DNA from: Alcaligenes faecalis
GTDB taxonomy: Bacteria; Pseudomonadota; Gammaproteobacteria; Burkholderiales; Burkholderiaceae_B
Direction: 5' to 3'
Assembly (NCBI RefSeq): GCF_005311025.1
Contig: NZ_CP031747.1
Span: 186,001-250,000, forward strand
DNA length: 64,000 nucleotides
The notes beneath the pieces were generated by a model. It was given only the letters and a program-made list of their open reading frames with translations, was not told the DNA's origin and ran no database searches. Shown here one piece after another: positions 9,256 through 17,826 of the stretch; position 1 is the stretch's first letter, and each line of letters begins with the position of its first letter. The translations under genes were made by a program, and so were the position numbers.

Positions 9256-12200
9256 ATGGTAGTTCGAGGGCTTGTGCGACTGGCGCTAGTGCTCTATTTT
9301 GCGCTGATGCTAGGCCTTGTCGGGCTACGTTACTTGCTCGTGCCCCAGCTGGATAATCTGCGTCCCTATCTGGTGCAGAAAATCAGTGAGCAAACCGGCC
9401 TGCAAGTCCAGATCCAAGAATTAAAAGGCGACTGGCAGGGCTGGAATCCCCATCTTTCCGTGACAAACCTGTCGCTGGCAGAACCTGGGCAGGAGCCCAT
9501 GTTGCAGCTGCCCAAACTGCAAGCCGATATCAGCTGGAAGTCCTTGTTCAGCGGCTCGCTGCAATTGCGCCAGCTGGATGTGCAAGGTTTGACGATCCCG
9601 GTGCGGCGCGACCCCCAGGGTCAGATTCTGGTGATGGGTCAGGTGCTGGATCTGAATGATGAGAGTGCCCCGTCCGAACCCGAAGCCTGGCAAGGACCGG
9701 TTCGCTGGTTGCTGGAGCAGCGCGGCATTCGCATTCAAGGTACGTCCTTGCAATGGCAGGATGATCTGCGTGGCGCGCCTGTCTTGAGTCTGCCTTCGAT
9801 TGAATTGCAGATCGGCTACAGGCAGGGCTGGCACGAGGTCAGTCTGGCTACCGCCTTGCCCGCCAATTTGGGCGAGTCCCTGGCTTTGGCCTTGCGTGTG
9901 CAGGGCAAGCGTCGTCTGCCCGAGAATGTGGATGTGATGGACCTGCCCTGGGAACTGACGGTTCAGGCTAAAGGGGTGGATGCTCCTGCGCTGCGCCCGT
10001 GGCTGGATGTGCCTGTGGCCCTGGACAAGGGCTGGGTCGATGTGCGCGCTCAAGCCACTCAGCCTAAAGCGGCCCAGACCGTACAGATGCAGATGGCCGC
10101 CCAGTTGCGTGATATGGCGGTGCTCACCGATAGCGATGATCGCCTGCAACTGCAGCAAGCCAATCTGGAACTGGCGGGGGGGCTGAATGATATGCAGGCG
10201 CTGGCCCAAGGCAAGCAAAGTGGCGAAGTGCAGTGGGCCTTGTCGATGAACAGTTTTGGTCTGCGTGTGCCGGATTTGTTTGCTCAGTATTTGGCTGTGG
10301 ATCAGCTCAATGCTCAAGGCACCGTCCACCGGGATGAGCAGGCCAGACTGAGCGTCAGCAAAATGAATCTGGCTTTGCGTAATCCTGATCTGGATGCACA
10401 GTTGACAGGTAGCTGGCGCGAGGATGCCACGTTCGAGGCCGGTGTGGCTGACTGGCAGGGGCAGTTCAAACACCTGAATCTGGCGGCTTTGGTGAATTAC
10501 CTGCCATTGACGGTCAATCCTCTGGCGCGTGAATGGATGCAAGCTGGATTGGTGCAGGGGGCGGTACGAGACGGGACAATCCGTCTGCAAGGCGGCCTGG
10601 ATACCTTCCCGTATGGCTTGAGTCCGGAGGATGGCAGCTTTGAAGTGGCGGGGGCTTTGGATCAGGGAATTGTGGATTATCAGCCCGCCCGTCCCAAGCG
10701 GTTGGCCTGGCCGCGTTTGGAAGGCGTGCAGGGCAGCATACGCATGCATAACGACAATCTGGATATTGTGGCTCAGCAGGCGCGCATGCCGATTGCCAAG
10801 CAGCAGGATATCGTGCTGCGCGATATTCAGACCCACATTACCTCCTTGGAGCAAAACAGCTTTCTGAAGCTGGAAGGTCTGTCCCAGGCACCGGCGACCA
10901 GTTATCTGGCCCTGGTGCATCAATCCCCCTTGAATGCCTTGCTGGATGGCTTGCTGGCCGACAGCCGTGTCAAAGGGGATTGGACCGTACCGGTCAAGTT
11001 GCAGATTCCTTTGGATAATGCTGATGATGCCCAGGTACAGGGCCAAATCCAGATGAACAATGGCGAGTTTCAGTACATGCCTGAAGCCCCTTCGTTTACA
11101 GCGTTGAAAGGCGAACTGGCCTTTAGTGAAAAAGGCGTCAGTGCCCAAACCTTGACGGGCAAGATGCTGGGCGGTGATACCCGGATCAGTGGTGTGCTGG
11201 AGCCCGGCAAACCCGGTTTACGCCTGAATGGTGTGCTGACGGCCAAAGGCCTGGAGCAATACCTGGAGTTGAAGGGCTTGCAGCGTTTGCAGGGTCAGAC
11301 ATCTTATAGCGTGTTGATGAAGCTGGACGCCAAGGGCGCTTTTTCTTTTGGGGCCGAGTCGAACCTGACAGGTTTGGCACTGAATTTGCCTGAACCTTTC
11401 CACAAGCCTGCCGAGCGTGCGGCCAAACTGAAGGCGGATTGGAGTAGCGATTCCGTCGCCAAGATGGACCGTTTGCAAATCAGCCTGGAGGACAGACAGA
11501 GCTTTTTGCTGAACCTGCTGCATGCTCAAGGTTCCCGTGATGGCAGCTACTTTCAAAGTGGCAGCATGGGAACACCGGGATTGGTGAATTGGCCCCAACG
11601 CGGTTTTGAATTACATAGTCGCTATGACCGTATGGACCTGGATGCCTGGGAAAGGGTGGTGGGGGAGTTTGGCCAGAATCTGGATGGCAGTCCCTTACCT
11701 CCTTCGGCCCGCCCCTTGCTGCCTTTGCTGGAGCGGGTGCGTCTGAAAGCGGATCAGGCGTTTTTCAGAGGGCAACTGCTGGACCAGCTGGAAATGGAAA
11801 GCACGGAAGATGCCGCTGGCAGACTGTTTCTAAGCATGAAGGCCAAGCAGGCCGAAGGGCGTTTGCAGGCGCAGCATCAAGGTGGCCGCTACACCGGCAT
11901 GTTCAATGCCAACTTCTCCCATCTGTACATTGACAGTGGCAGGCCTGATTGGGCTTGGCCCGACGCCGACTTGCCCATGAATGACGACCTGCGTTTGCCC
12001 GCGATCTCGTTCAAGGTGGATGATTTGCAGATTCAGGGTGTTCGCTTTGGCAAGCTGGAAGCCAAGGGCAAGCCCGCTGGAAAGGGACAAAAGTGGACGT
12101 TGGAAAACATTTCTCTGAATGCCCAGGGTATGCAGCTGAATGGTTACGGCTCTTTGGCATTGAGTGGGCCGCAGCGTGGCCTGGAGTTGGTGGCAAACAG

Positions 12201-12861
12201 CCAGGTAAGCAATTTGGGACAGTTTGTGGATGTCAGTGGCTTGCTGACCGAGTCCATCAAGGATGGTGACGGCACGGTACAGGCGGCCTTGTTCTGGAGC
12301 GACTTCCCCTGGTCTTTTGACAAGCGCAACATCCGTGGCCAGTTCAATGTGGATTTGCGCAAAGGGCGCTTTATCAGCCTGAAGTCGCGCTCGGCCAAAT
12401 TGCTGGAGCTGCTTAGCTTGCAGTCCATCTCGCGCTTGAGCCGTCTGGATCTGGATTTGTTTGGGGCGGTGAAACAAGGCTTTGCGTTCGATAGCCTGAC
12501 CGGGCGCATGAATCTGTCGCAGGGCAAGCTGGAGCTGGATAATTATCAGATCAAGGGGCCGGCAGGGGCGATCAGCCTGAAAGGCTGGATTGATATCCGG
12601 GATGAGACGCTGGATTTGATTGCGGTGGTAGACCCGAATCTGGATATGAGCGGTGCGGCGATTGCAGCGTACTTTACTGTCAACCCGATGGTGGGAGTTG
12701 GGGCCTTGCTGACACAGTGGCTGATGCAGATTCCGATGAGCAGTCACCTGTCTGTCACGTATGCGGTAACAGGCAAGATGGATGATCCTCAGCTCAAAGA
12801 GTTGGAAGTCCCTGCGGTTGGTAGCGCGAAACAAGAGAAACAGCCTCGGATCGAGCCTTGA
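9256..12861 (+). CDS. yhdP: YhdP-type AsmA-like envelope protein (TIGR02099 family)
   Basis: 1201 residues, close to the length of E. coli YhdP (1266). One N-terminal membrane anchor (about 5-28, MVVRGLVRLALVLYFALMLG) is followed by a very long beta-rich periplasmic region with AsmA-like repeats (LDVQGLTIPV, LSGKMLGGDTRISG-type strands). The C-terminal block, ending around the IPMSSHLSVTYAVTGKMDDP motif, is typical of the family. YhdP, TamB and YdbH form bridges thought to carry phospholipids to the outer membrane. The gene is next to glnE, as in related betaproteobacteria from memory. The start ATG follows no strong ribosome site but gives the canonical short N-terminus. Confidence 0.88.
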   Translation: MVVRGLVRLALVLYFALMLGLVGLRYLLVPQLDNLRPYLVQKISEQTGLQVQIQELKGDWQGWNPHLSVTNLSLAEPGQEPMLQLPKLQADISWKSLFSGSLQLRQLDVQGLTIPVRRDPQGQILVMGQVLDLNDESAPSEPEAWQGPVRWLLEQRGIRIQGTSLQWQDDLRGAPVLSLPSIELQIGYRQGWHEVSLATALPANLGESLALALRVQGKRRLPENVDVMDLPWELTVQAKGVDAPALRPWLDVPVALDKGWVDVRAQATQPKAAQTVQMQMAAQLRDMAVLTDSDDRLQLQQANLELAGGLNDMQALAQGKQSGEVQWALSMNSFGLRVPDLFAQYLAVDQLNAQGTVHRDEQARLSVSKMNLALRNPDLDAQLTGSWREDATFEAGVADWQGQFKHLNLAALVNYLPLTVNPLAREWMQAGLVQGAVRDGTIRLQGGLDTFPYGLSPEDGSFEVAGALDQGIVDYQPARPKRLAWPRLEGVQGSIRMHNDNLDIVAQQARMPIAKQQDIVLRDIQTHITSLEQNSFLKLEGLSQAPATSYLALVHQSPLNALLDGLLADSRVKGDWTVPVKLQIPLDNADDAQVQGQIQMNNGEFQYMPEAPSFTALKGELAFSEKGVSAQTLTGKMLGGDTRISGVLEPGKPGLRLNGVLTAKGLEQYLELKGLQRLQGQTSYSVLMKLDAKGAFSFGAESNLTGLALNLPEPFHKPAERAAKLKADWSSDSVAKMDRLQISLEDRQSFLLNLLHAQGSRDGSYFQSGSMGTPGLVNWPQRGFELHSRYDRMDLDAWERVVGEFGQNLDGSPLPPSARPLLPLLERVRLKADQAFFRGQLLDQLEMESTEDAAGRLFLSMKAKQAEGRLQAQHQGGRYTGMFNANFSHLYIDSGRPDWAWPDADLPMNDDLRLPAISFKVDDLQIQGVRFGKLEAKGKPAGKGQKWTLENISLNAQGMQLNGYGSLALSGPQRGLELVANSQVSNLGQFVDVSGLLTESIKDGDGTVQAALFWSDFPWSFDKRNIRGQFNVDLRKGRFISLKSRSAKLLELLSLQSISRLSRLDLDLFGAVKQGFAFDSLTGRMNLSQGKLELDNYQIKGPAGAISLKGWIDIRDETLDLIAVVDPNLDMSGAAIAAYFTVNPMVGVGALLTQWLMQIPMSSHLSVTYAVTGKMDDPQLKELEVPAVGSAKQEKQPRIEP

Positions 12862-12955
12862 TGGCAAGCGCCTCACCCAAACGATTCGCGTCGCTTGTTG
12901 TCAGGGTTGCAGCCAGGCTTTTCCGTGTTTTACCCCTTATGCAAAGGATGGGCCG

Positions 12956-13825
12956 ATGAGCGCACAGAGACTGAAACAACTGGCAGCGACCTTGCTCGTG
13001 GCGAGCCTGCCGTTCCATGCGCTTGGAGCGCAAACGCATCCTGTGGCTCAGGCCGCACAAGTGGTCGAACAATCCTTGCAGGCCCGTGTCGGACTGGCTG
13101 TACTGGATACGACAGATGGGCAGTTGTGGCAATACCGTGCCGATGAACGCTTCCCTATGGCCAGTACCAGCAAGGCCTTGATCTGCGCGGCGTTGTTGGC
13201 CCGAGGGCCGGGTGCCATGAAGACCGCCTGGCTGGTCAAGGAAGAGGCCATTCAATCTTACGCCCCGACGACAGAAAACCTGATAGGACAGTATGTGCCA
13301 GCGTCGCAATTGTGTGCGATCACGATGCGCAACAGCGACAATACTGCGGCCAATGGGGTTCTGGAGATGCTGGGCGGGCCTGAAGCGATCACGTCCTTTC
13401 TACGTAGCGTGGGTGACACGGTGACGCGTCTGGATCGCAACGAGCCCAGCTTGAATGAAGCTACGCCTGGTGATCCACGGGATACAACAACCCCGCAAGC
13501 CATGGTGCATACCTTGCAGAATCTGGTTTTGGGCGATGCGCTTAAAGCCCCAGATCGTGATCGCTTGATTGACTGGCTGCGCCATAACGAAGTGGGTGGG
13601 CCTTTGCTGCGGGCTGGCGTCCCGGAAAGCTGGACGGTGGCAGACCGAACCGGGGCAGCGGCTTACGGCACACGCGGTGTCGTGGCGGTGATGTGGCCCC
13701 CTGGACGTGCGCCGCTGGTGGCTGCCGTCTACATCACGGAAACCAAGGCTTCCATGGAAGAGCGCAATGCGGCCATCGCCACGATTGGCAAGGCCATTGC
13801 AACGGCTGTGGATCAGAAAGCATAG
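12956..13825 (+). CDS. Class A beta-lactamase with RTG motif (carbenicillinase-like)
   Basis: 289-residue periplasmic serine beta-lactamase that hydrolyses penicillins. The signal peptide covers about residues 1-25 (LVASLPFHALGAQ). All class A motifs are present: S70-T-S-K73, S127-D-N, E163-P-S-L-N167 on the omega loop, and R231-T-G where most class A enzymes have KTG. An Arg in that place is the hallmark of the CARB/PSE carbenicillinases and their RTG subgroup. Cysteines 77 and 120 match the disulfide of TEM-like enzymes, and an Arg equivalent to Ambler 244 is present. AAGGA lies about nine bases before the ATG. No mobile element or AmpR-type regulator is adjacent, so it looks like a resident chromosomal gene. 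Confidence 0.93.
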   Translation: MSAQRLKQLAATLLVASLPFHALGAQTHPVAQAAQVVEQSLQARVGLAVLDTTDGQLWQYRADERFPMASTSKALICAALLARGPGAMKTAWLVKEEAIQSYAPTTENLIGQYVPASQLCAITMRNSDNTAANGVLEMLGGPEAITSFLRSVGDTVTRLDRNEPSLNEATPGDPRDTTTPQAMVHTLQNLVLGDALKAPDRDRLIDWLRHNEVGGPLLRAGVPESWTVADRTGAAAYGTRGVVAVMWPPGRAPLVAAVYITETKASMEERNAAIATIGKAIATAVDQKA

Positions 13826-13863
13826 CCCTGATCACCGGGCAGACACCGGCAGCGGCAGGATCC

Positions 13864-14544
13864 CTAGCCGGTCTGACGCTCCAGCATTTCATCCAGTGTC
13901 GCGTAATAGCTCATGGACGCATGGCGCAGATTCGTGCGTACATGCTCGTGTGCCTGTTCTGGGTCCTTGTCCAGAAAGGATTGCAGGATGCCTCGGGTGG
14001 CCTGCATGGAAAGCTCCCGATAGCGCGTGTCGCGCAAGGTAGCCAGACGCACCGCTTCCACGTGGTCACTCAGACGAAAAATCATGGTGCTCAAGTGCGG
14101 GTTGGGGCATAGCGAAATCCAGCTTTCCCGAAACGCATCGTTGGCAATCATGTACTGCATGGGGTCGGCGGCGGCATGGGCTTTTTCTGAGGCATTGGCA
14201 GCCTTGTTCATCAAGGCCAACCCTTCCAGATTGGCCTGCAAGCAGGCAGCTGCTGCTGCTTCCGGTTCCAGCAACATGCGTATTTCAAAAATCTGCGCAA
14301 TATCGGCCGGAGTAAAGCGCCGCAGCATGAAGCCGCGCGAGGTGCCCTCCAGCAATCCTTCGTTGGTCAGTTGCAGCAAGGCTTCGCGCACAGGCATGCG
14401 CGAGACTTGCAGTTCGGCAGCAATTTCATGGTCGACCAGACGGTCGTCATAGCTGATGTCGCCACTGCGCATGCGGCTGCGCAGGTGTTTGTAGACCTGC
14501 TGGCGTATGTTCAGTTTGGGGGCGGCAGGCTGGTTTTTATTCAT
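13864..14544 (-). CDS. GntR-family regulator with FCD ligand domain
   Basis: 226 residues. The winged helix-turn-helix occupies about 10-75 (DHEIAAELQVSRMPVREALLQL is the recognition region, with the SRMPVREAL box typical of GntR). It is followed by an all-helical FCD effector domain (about 80-215) that in relatives binds carboxylates with a metal. The start ATG overlaps the end of the upstream V4R-domain gene by eight bases, so the two are translationally coupled. It diverges, through that gene, from an ABC importer and dioxygenase operon and is the likely repressor of that operon, released by the imported substrate or a product of it. An upstream in-frame start 12 codons earlier is possible. 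Confidence 0.85.
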   Translation of the reverse strand: MNKNQPAAPKLNIRQQVYKHLRSRMRSGDISYDDRLVDHEIAAELQVSRMPVREALLQLTNEGLLEGTSRGFMLRRFTPADIAQIFEIRMLLEPEAAAAACLQANLEGLALMNKAANASEKAHAAADPMQYMIANDAFRESWISLCPNPHLSTMIFRLSDHVEAVRLATLRDTRYRELSMQATRGILQSFLDKDPEQAHEHVRTNLRHASMSYYATLDEMLERQTG

Positions 14545-15046
14545 TGGTTTTGGGCAAGACGGTGAACAAGCAGTCGGCATGAAATCCCTGTGCGCAGCAG
14601 TGTGTTTCCTGCACCTGGACGTGCTGATCGTAGATCAGTTGGCCGACGGCTGTAAGCATACCAACGATAGGGCGGCACAGGGGCCGATCATGGGGGCCAA
14701 ATCCCCATGCAAAGGGACTGTTTTTCACGCGGACCTGCAAGGATCCCGTGGCCTCTGTTTGAATGTCCCAGCTCCCCCAGCCCAGTTGTGCCGAGATGTC
14801 GGCAATGTTGTGCAGCAAGGCCTGCGGGTCGTGATTGATGGCTTCCCAATACGCCTTGGCTGACAAACCACCTTGTTCCATTACGGCCTGCCCCAATGCA
14901 TCTAGCGCCTGTGTTCGGGCGGGTTCATCCAGCCGGCGAAACAGCCCCATCAACACGTCGACACGCATCATCAAGTAGCGCCGATCGTTGTCCAAAATCT
15001 GGCCCTGTGCCGTATCCCAGCTTAATCTGTCTCTGAATTCTGTCAT
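14537..15046 (-). CDS. V4R-domain protein, probable small-molecule-binding partner
   Basis: 169 residues. The C-terminal half carries the V4R signature: LLTAVGQLIYDQHVQVQETHC followed by CAQGFHADCLFTV, the E..C...G...C.F pattern that ends these domains. V4R domains occur in the sensing part of XylR/DmpR-type regulators and in BchJ-type proteins and bind hydrophobic, often aromatic, small molecules. This one stands alone, without a DNA-binding or ATPase domain. It is translated just ahead of a GntR regulator with an eight-base overlap and is divergent from a dioxygenase operon. It may hand ligand to the regulator or act on a pathway intermediate; neither can be shown from sequence. Confidence 0.72.
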   Translation of the reverse strand: MTEFRDRLSWDTAQGQILDNDRRYLMMRVDVLMGLFRRLDEPARTQALDALGQAVMEQGGLSAKAYWEAINHDPQALLHNIADISAQLGWGSWDIQTEATGSLQVRVKNSPFAWGFGPHDRPLCRPIVGMLTAVGQLIYDQHVQVQETHCCAQGFHADCLFTVLPKTNE

Positions 15047-15206
15047 TTTAAATTAAAAGTATATTGTTTTGTTTTTAGATAATAGATTGATATTAAAGCA
15101 AATAAATTATAGGGAAAACCATTATCTATTTAATTTAAGAATAAACTATATACTTTTTCGCAAGGCGGACTAACGCTGGAATGAAGTGCATAACAAAAGG
15201 GGACAA
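15047..15206. promoter_or_regulatory. Divergent AT-rich control region with paired inverted repeats
   Basis: This is the shared upstream region of the V4R-gntR pair and the importer operon, and it is far richer in A and T than its surroundings. AAAAGTATATTGTTT (15055-15069) is matched in inverted orientation by 15143-15157 (14 of 15 bases). TAGATAAT (15076-15083) is matched exactly in inverse by ATTATCTA (15121-15128). Two copies of a GTATA core facing each other across about 75 bases suggest binding of the GntR protein at both promoters, possibly with DNA looping. A clear AAAAGGGG ribosome site precedes the start at 15207. Confidence 0.55.
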
Positions 15207-16730
15207 ATGGTGAAAGCGTTGCGAAAAAGCGTAATGGGGCTGGCCTTGGGGGCAGCCTTGATGATGGGCTGGGGGACGGTCAGCCAGGCAGCCGGGAGCG
15301 AGTTGAAAATTGCTTTCCCGGTCGATATCCCATCCTGGGATCCGACCTCGGTTACCTTTCCGGCGGGCCAGTCGATTTACAAGGCCGTGTTTGATTCACC
15401 CCTGTTTGTGGGTGACGATTTGAAGGTGGCACCGCGTCTGATCGAGTCCTGGGAATGGGCGGACGAGCAAGGTCAGGCCCTGAAGGTGAAGCTGCGCGAC
15501 AAGGTGAAATTCCATGACGGCAGCGACATGACGGCTGAAGACTTGAAGTTCACCTTTGATCGTGCGATCAACAAAAAAACCCTGGCCCTGAACGGTATGC
15601 TGCCCACCCTGAAGTCGGTGGAAGTCACCGGCCCGCTGGAAGCCATTATCCATTTCAGCTCGCCCACGCCAACGGCCCCCAAAGGCCTGGCCTTCTTGTC
15701 GGCCTATATCCTGCCCAAAGCCTATTTCGAGAAGGTGGGGGAAGAGGAGTTCCTGAAGCGCCCAATTGGCGCAGGCCCCTACAAGCTGAGCGATTATCAG
15801 CGTGGTTCCCGCATCACCCTGGAAGCCTTTGAGGACTACTGGCAAGGTGCGCCAGACCTGAAGCAGGTCGTGTTTGAAATCGTGCCGGATTCCTCGGCGC
15901 GTGTTGCTGCGGTTGAGTCCGGTCGGGCAGATGTCTCGGTACAGATTCCGGTGCGCGAAATTACCCGCCTGGAAAAGAATCCCAAGCTGGAAGCCAAGGT
16001 CTACCCCTATAGCGAGATCTACATTCTGCAGATGCCCAGCTATGTAGAAAGCTTTAAAGACGTGCATGTACGTCGTGCCATGAACATGGCCATCGACAAG
16101 GCCGGTCTGTCTCGTGCCTTTTACAAAAATGTCGCCCAGCCCTTGTCGGTTCTGGCCACCAAAGGCTCGCCTGGTGATGTACCGGATCTGAATATTCCCT
16201 TCGACAAGAAAGCAGCGTTAGAGGAACTGGCCAAAGCGGGTTACAGCACGGAAAAACCGCTGACCATTACCTTGTACTCCACCAATAACACCTTCCCTTC
16301 GGACTATGACGTGGCCCGTGCGGTGGCGCAGATGTGGAGCCAGATCGGTGTGCAGACCACGGTTGAAGAAATTACTGTGGCCAAGTATCTGGAGCTGAGT
16401 CATTCGTCCAAATTGACGGGTGTGATGCTGTACAGCTGGGCTAATGCAACTGGCGATCCGGAGATTTTCACGGGCCGCATTCTGGACCCGCGCCTGCGTT
16501 TTTCCACCTGGAAAGAAGAGCGTCTGGCGGGCACGCTGGATGAGCTGAACCGTCAGATGGACGAGGACAAGCGAGTAGCCGGCTATCAGGCGCTGAATCG
16601 TGAAGCGGCGGAACAGGCCTGGAGCCTGCCGGTGCTGCAGTCCATCTCCACCATTGCCTATAAAAAGGGCTTGAAGCTCAACACCTATCAGACGGGCTAC
16701 ATCCTGCCGCAGGAATATTCCTGGCAGTAA
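15207..16730 (+). CDS. Peptide/nickel-type ABC transporter substrate-binding protein
   Basis: 507-residue periplasmic binding protein of the SBP family 5 (DppA/OppA/NikA type). The signal peptide is about residues 1-29 (LALGAALMMGWGTVSQAAG). The mature start LKIAFPVDIPSWDPTS and the motif RLIESWEWADEQGQALKVKLRDKVKFHDG are typical of the family. The ATG with AAAAGGGG upstream was chosen over a GTG seven codons earlier. Family 5 binders take peptides, but also opines, heme, glucosides and small aromatic conjugates. The dioxygenase genes downstream suggest the ligand here is a substrate for ring hydroxylation rather than a plain dipeptide. It is the first gene of the operon. Confidence 0.88.
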   Translation: MVKALRKSVMGLALGAALMMGWGTVSQAAGSELKIAFPVDIPSWDPTSVTFPAGQSIYKAVFDSPLFVGDDLKVAPRLIESWEWADEQGQALKVKLRDKVKFHDGSDMTAEDLKFTFDRAINKKTLALNGMLPTLKSVEVTGPLEAIIHFSSPTPTAPKGLAFLSAYILPKAYFEKVGEEEFLKRPIGAGPYKLSDYQRGSRITLEAFEDYWQGAPDLKQVVFEIVPDSSARVAAVESGRADVSVQIPVREITRLEKNPKLEAKVYPYSEIYILQMPSYVESFKDVHVRRAMNMAIDKAGLSRAFYKNVAQPLSVLATKGSPGDVPDLNIPFDKKAALEELAKAGYSTEKPLTITLYSTNNTFPSDYDVARAVAQMWSQIGVQTTVEEITVAKYLELSHSSKLTGVMLYSWANATGDPEIFTGRILDPRLRFSTWKEERLAGTLDELNRQMDEDKRVAGYQALNREAAEQAWSLPVLQSISTIAYKKGLKLNTYQTGYILPQEYSWQ

Positions 16731-16742
16731 GCCTTTCATGTG

Positions 16743-16765
16743 CCCCGCAGCCTCGCGCTGCGGGG
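16743..16765 (+). other. GC-rich hairpin between binding protein and permease genes
   Basis: CCCCGCAG and CTGCGGGG pair around a seven-base loop in the 82-base gap. There is no T-run, so this is better read as a transcript-stabilising or processing hairpin that keeps binding-protein mRNA more abundant than permease mRNA, a common arrangement in ABC operons. Confidence 0.6.
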
Positions 16766-16812
16766 TGATCTACCGGGTTTGACCCGGCATATTTTCTCCT
16801 GCGGTTCTCTTC

Positions 16813-17826
16813 ATGAAAAACGTTTGCTTCCTGATGGCGCGCAAGCTCGTCTTCGTGCTGGTGACGGCGTTCCTGCTGTCCATGATCGTGTTCTTCATGC
16901 TGCGCGTCATTCCCGCTGACTCTCTGGGCATGATGCTGCCTCCTTCGGCCACGGAAGCCGATGCACAGGCACTGCGTGTTGAGCTGGGCATGGATGGTTC
17001 GGCCTTGCATCAGTACCAGGTTTGGTTGAGCGGTGTGTTTCGCGGCAATCTGGGCAACTCCATCTTCTTTCATCAGCCAGTGACAGGTTTGCTGGCGCAA
17101 GCTTTGCCACCCACGCTGGAGTTGGCCTGTATCAGCTTGCTGATGGCTTTGCTGATCTCCATTCCCGGCGGCCTTGTTCTGTACTTGCTGGACAAGAAAA
17201 AGATCGAATTTGTGGCCGACTTTGTGCTGGTGCTGCTTCTGTCAGTGCCGTCCTTTTTGTGGGGCATTATTTTGATCGTGGTGTTCGGTGTGCTGTTTCC
17301 GGTCTTGCCCTTTATGGGACGGATGGAAGGCACACCCGCCGTGGATGGCGGCACGGGCTTTTTGCTGTTTGATCTGCTGGTACGTGGCCAATGGCAAGCC
17401 TGGTGGGATGCCTTCTCGCATCTGCTTCTGCCTGCTCTGGCCTTGGCGCTGGCATTCAGCCCCATCGTGATTCGCGTCCTGCGTTCCAGCCTGATCGAAA
17501 CGGCGACCAGCCAATACGTGAACGTCGCCCGTCTGCGCGGTGTGCCTGAGTGGCGAGTGCTCTTGGTGCACATGCTCAAGAATGCCGCTTTGCCTACCTT
17601 GACCTTGATCGGCGTGCAATTTGGCTTTTTGTTTGGCGGCACCTTGCTGATTGAAGTCATTTTCTCCTTCCCCGGTATCGGCAATCTGATGGTGCAAGCC
17701 ATCAAGAACCACGACCTTCCCCTGATTCAGGGCGTGGCCCTGGTGTTTTGTTTGATGGTGCTGGCCGTCAACTTCTGTGTCGATGGCTTGTACAGCGTTA
17801 TGAATCCACGTCTGAGGTCCGCATGA
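16813..17826 (+). CDS. ABC transporter permease, DppB/OppB type
   Basis: 337-residue inner-membrane permease. An N-terminal helix (MARKLVFVLVTAFLLSMIVFFML) and a periplasmic segment are followed by five helices. The ABC-coupling EAA loop reads VARLRGVPEWRVLLVHMLKNAALP, placed as in DppB. Its partner permease overlaps its stop codon (ATGA). Together with the two-domain ATPase it completes an importer for the ligand of the upstream binding protein. Confidence 0.9.
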   Translation: MKNVCFLMARKLVFVLVTAFLLSMIVFFMLRVIPADSLGMMLPPSATEADAQALRVELGMDGSALHQYQVWLSGVFRGNLGNSIFFHQPVTGLLAQALPPTLELACISLLMALLISIPGGLVLYLLDKKKIEFVADFVLVLLLSVPSFLWGIILIVVFGVLFPVLPFMGRMEGTPAVDGGTGFLLFDLLVRGQWQAWWDAFSHLLLPALALALAFSPIVIRVLRSSLIETATSQYVNVARLRGVPEWRVLLVHMLKNAALPTLTLIGVQFGFLFGGTLLIEVIFSFPGIGNLMVQAIKNHDLPLIQGVALVFCLMVLAVNFCVDGLYSVMNPRLRSA

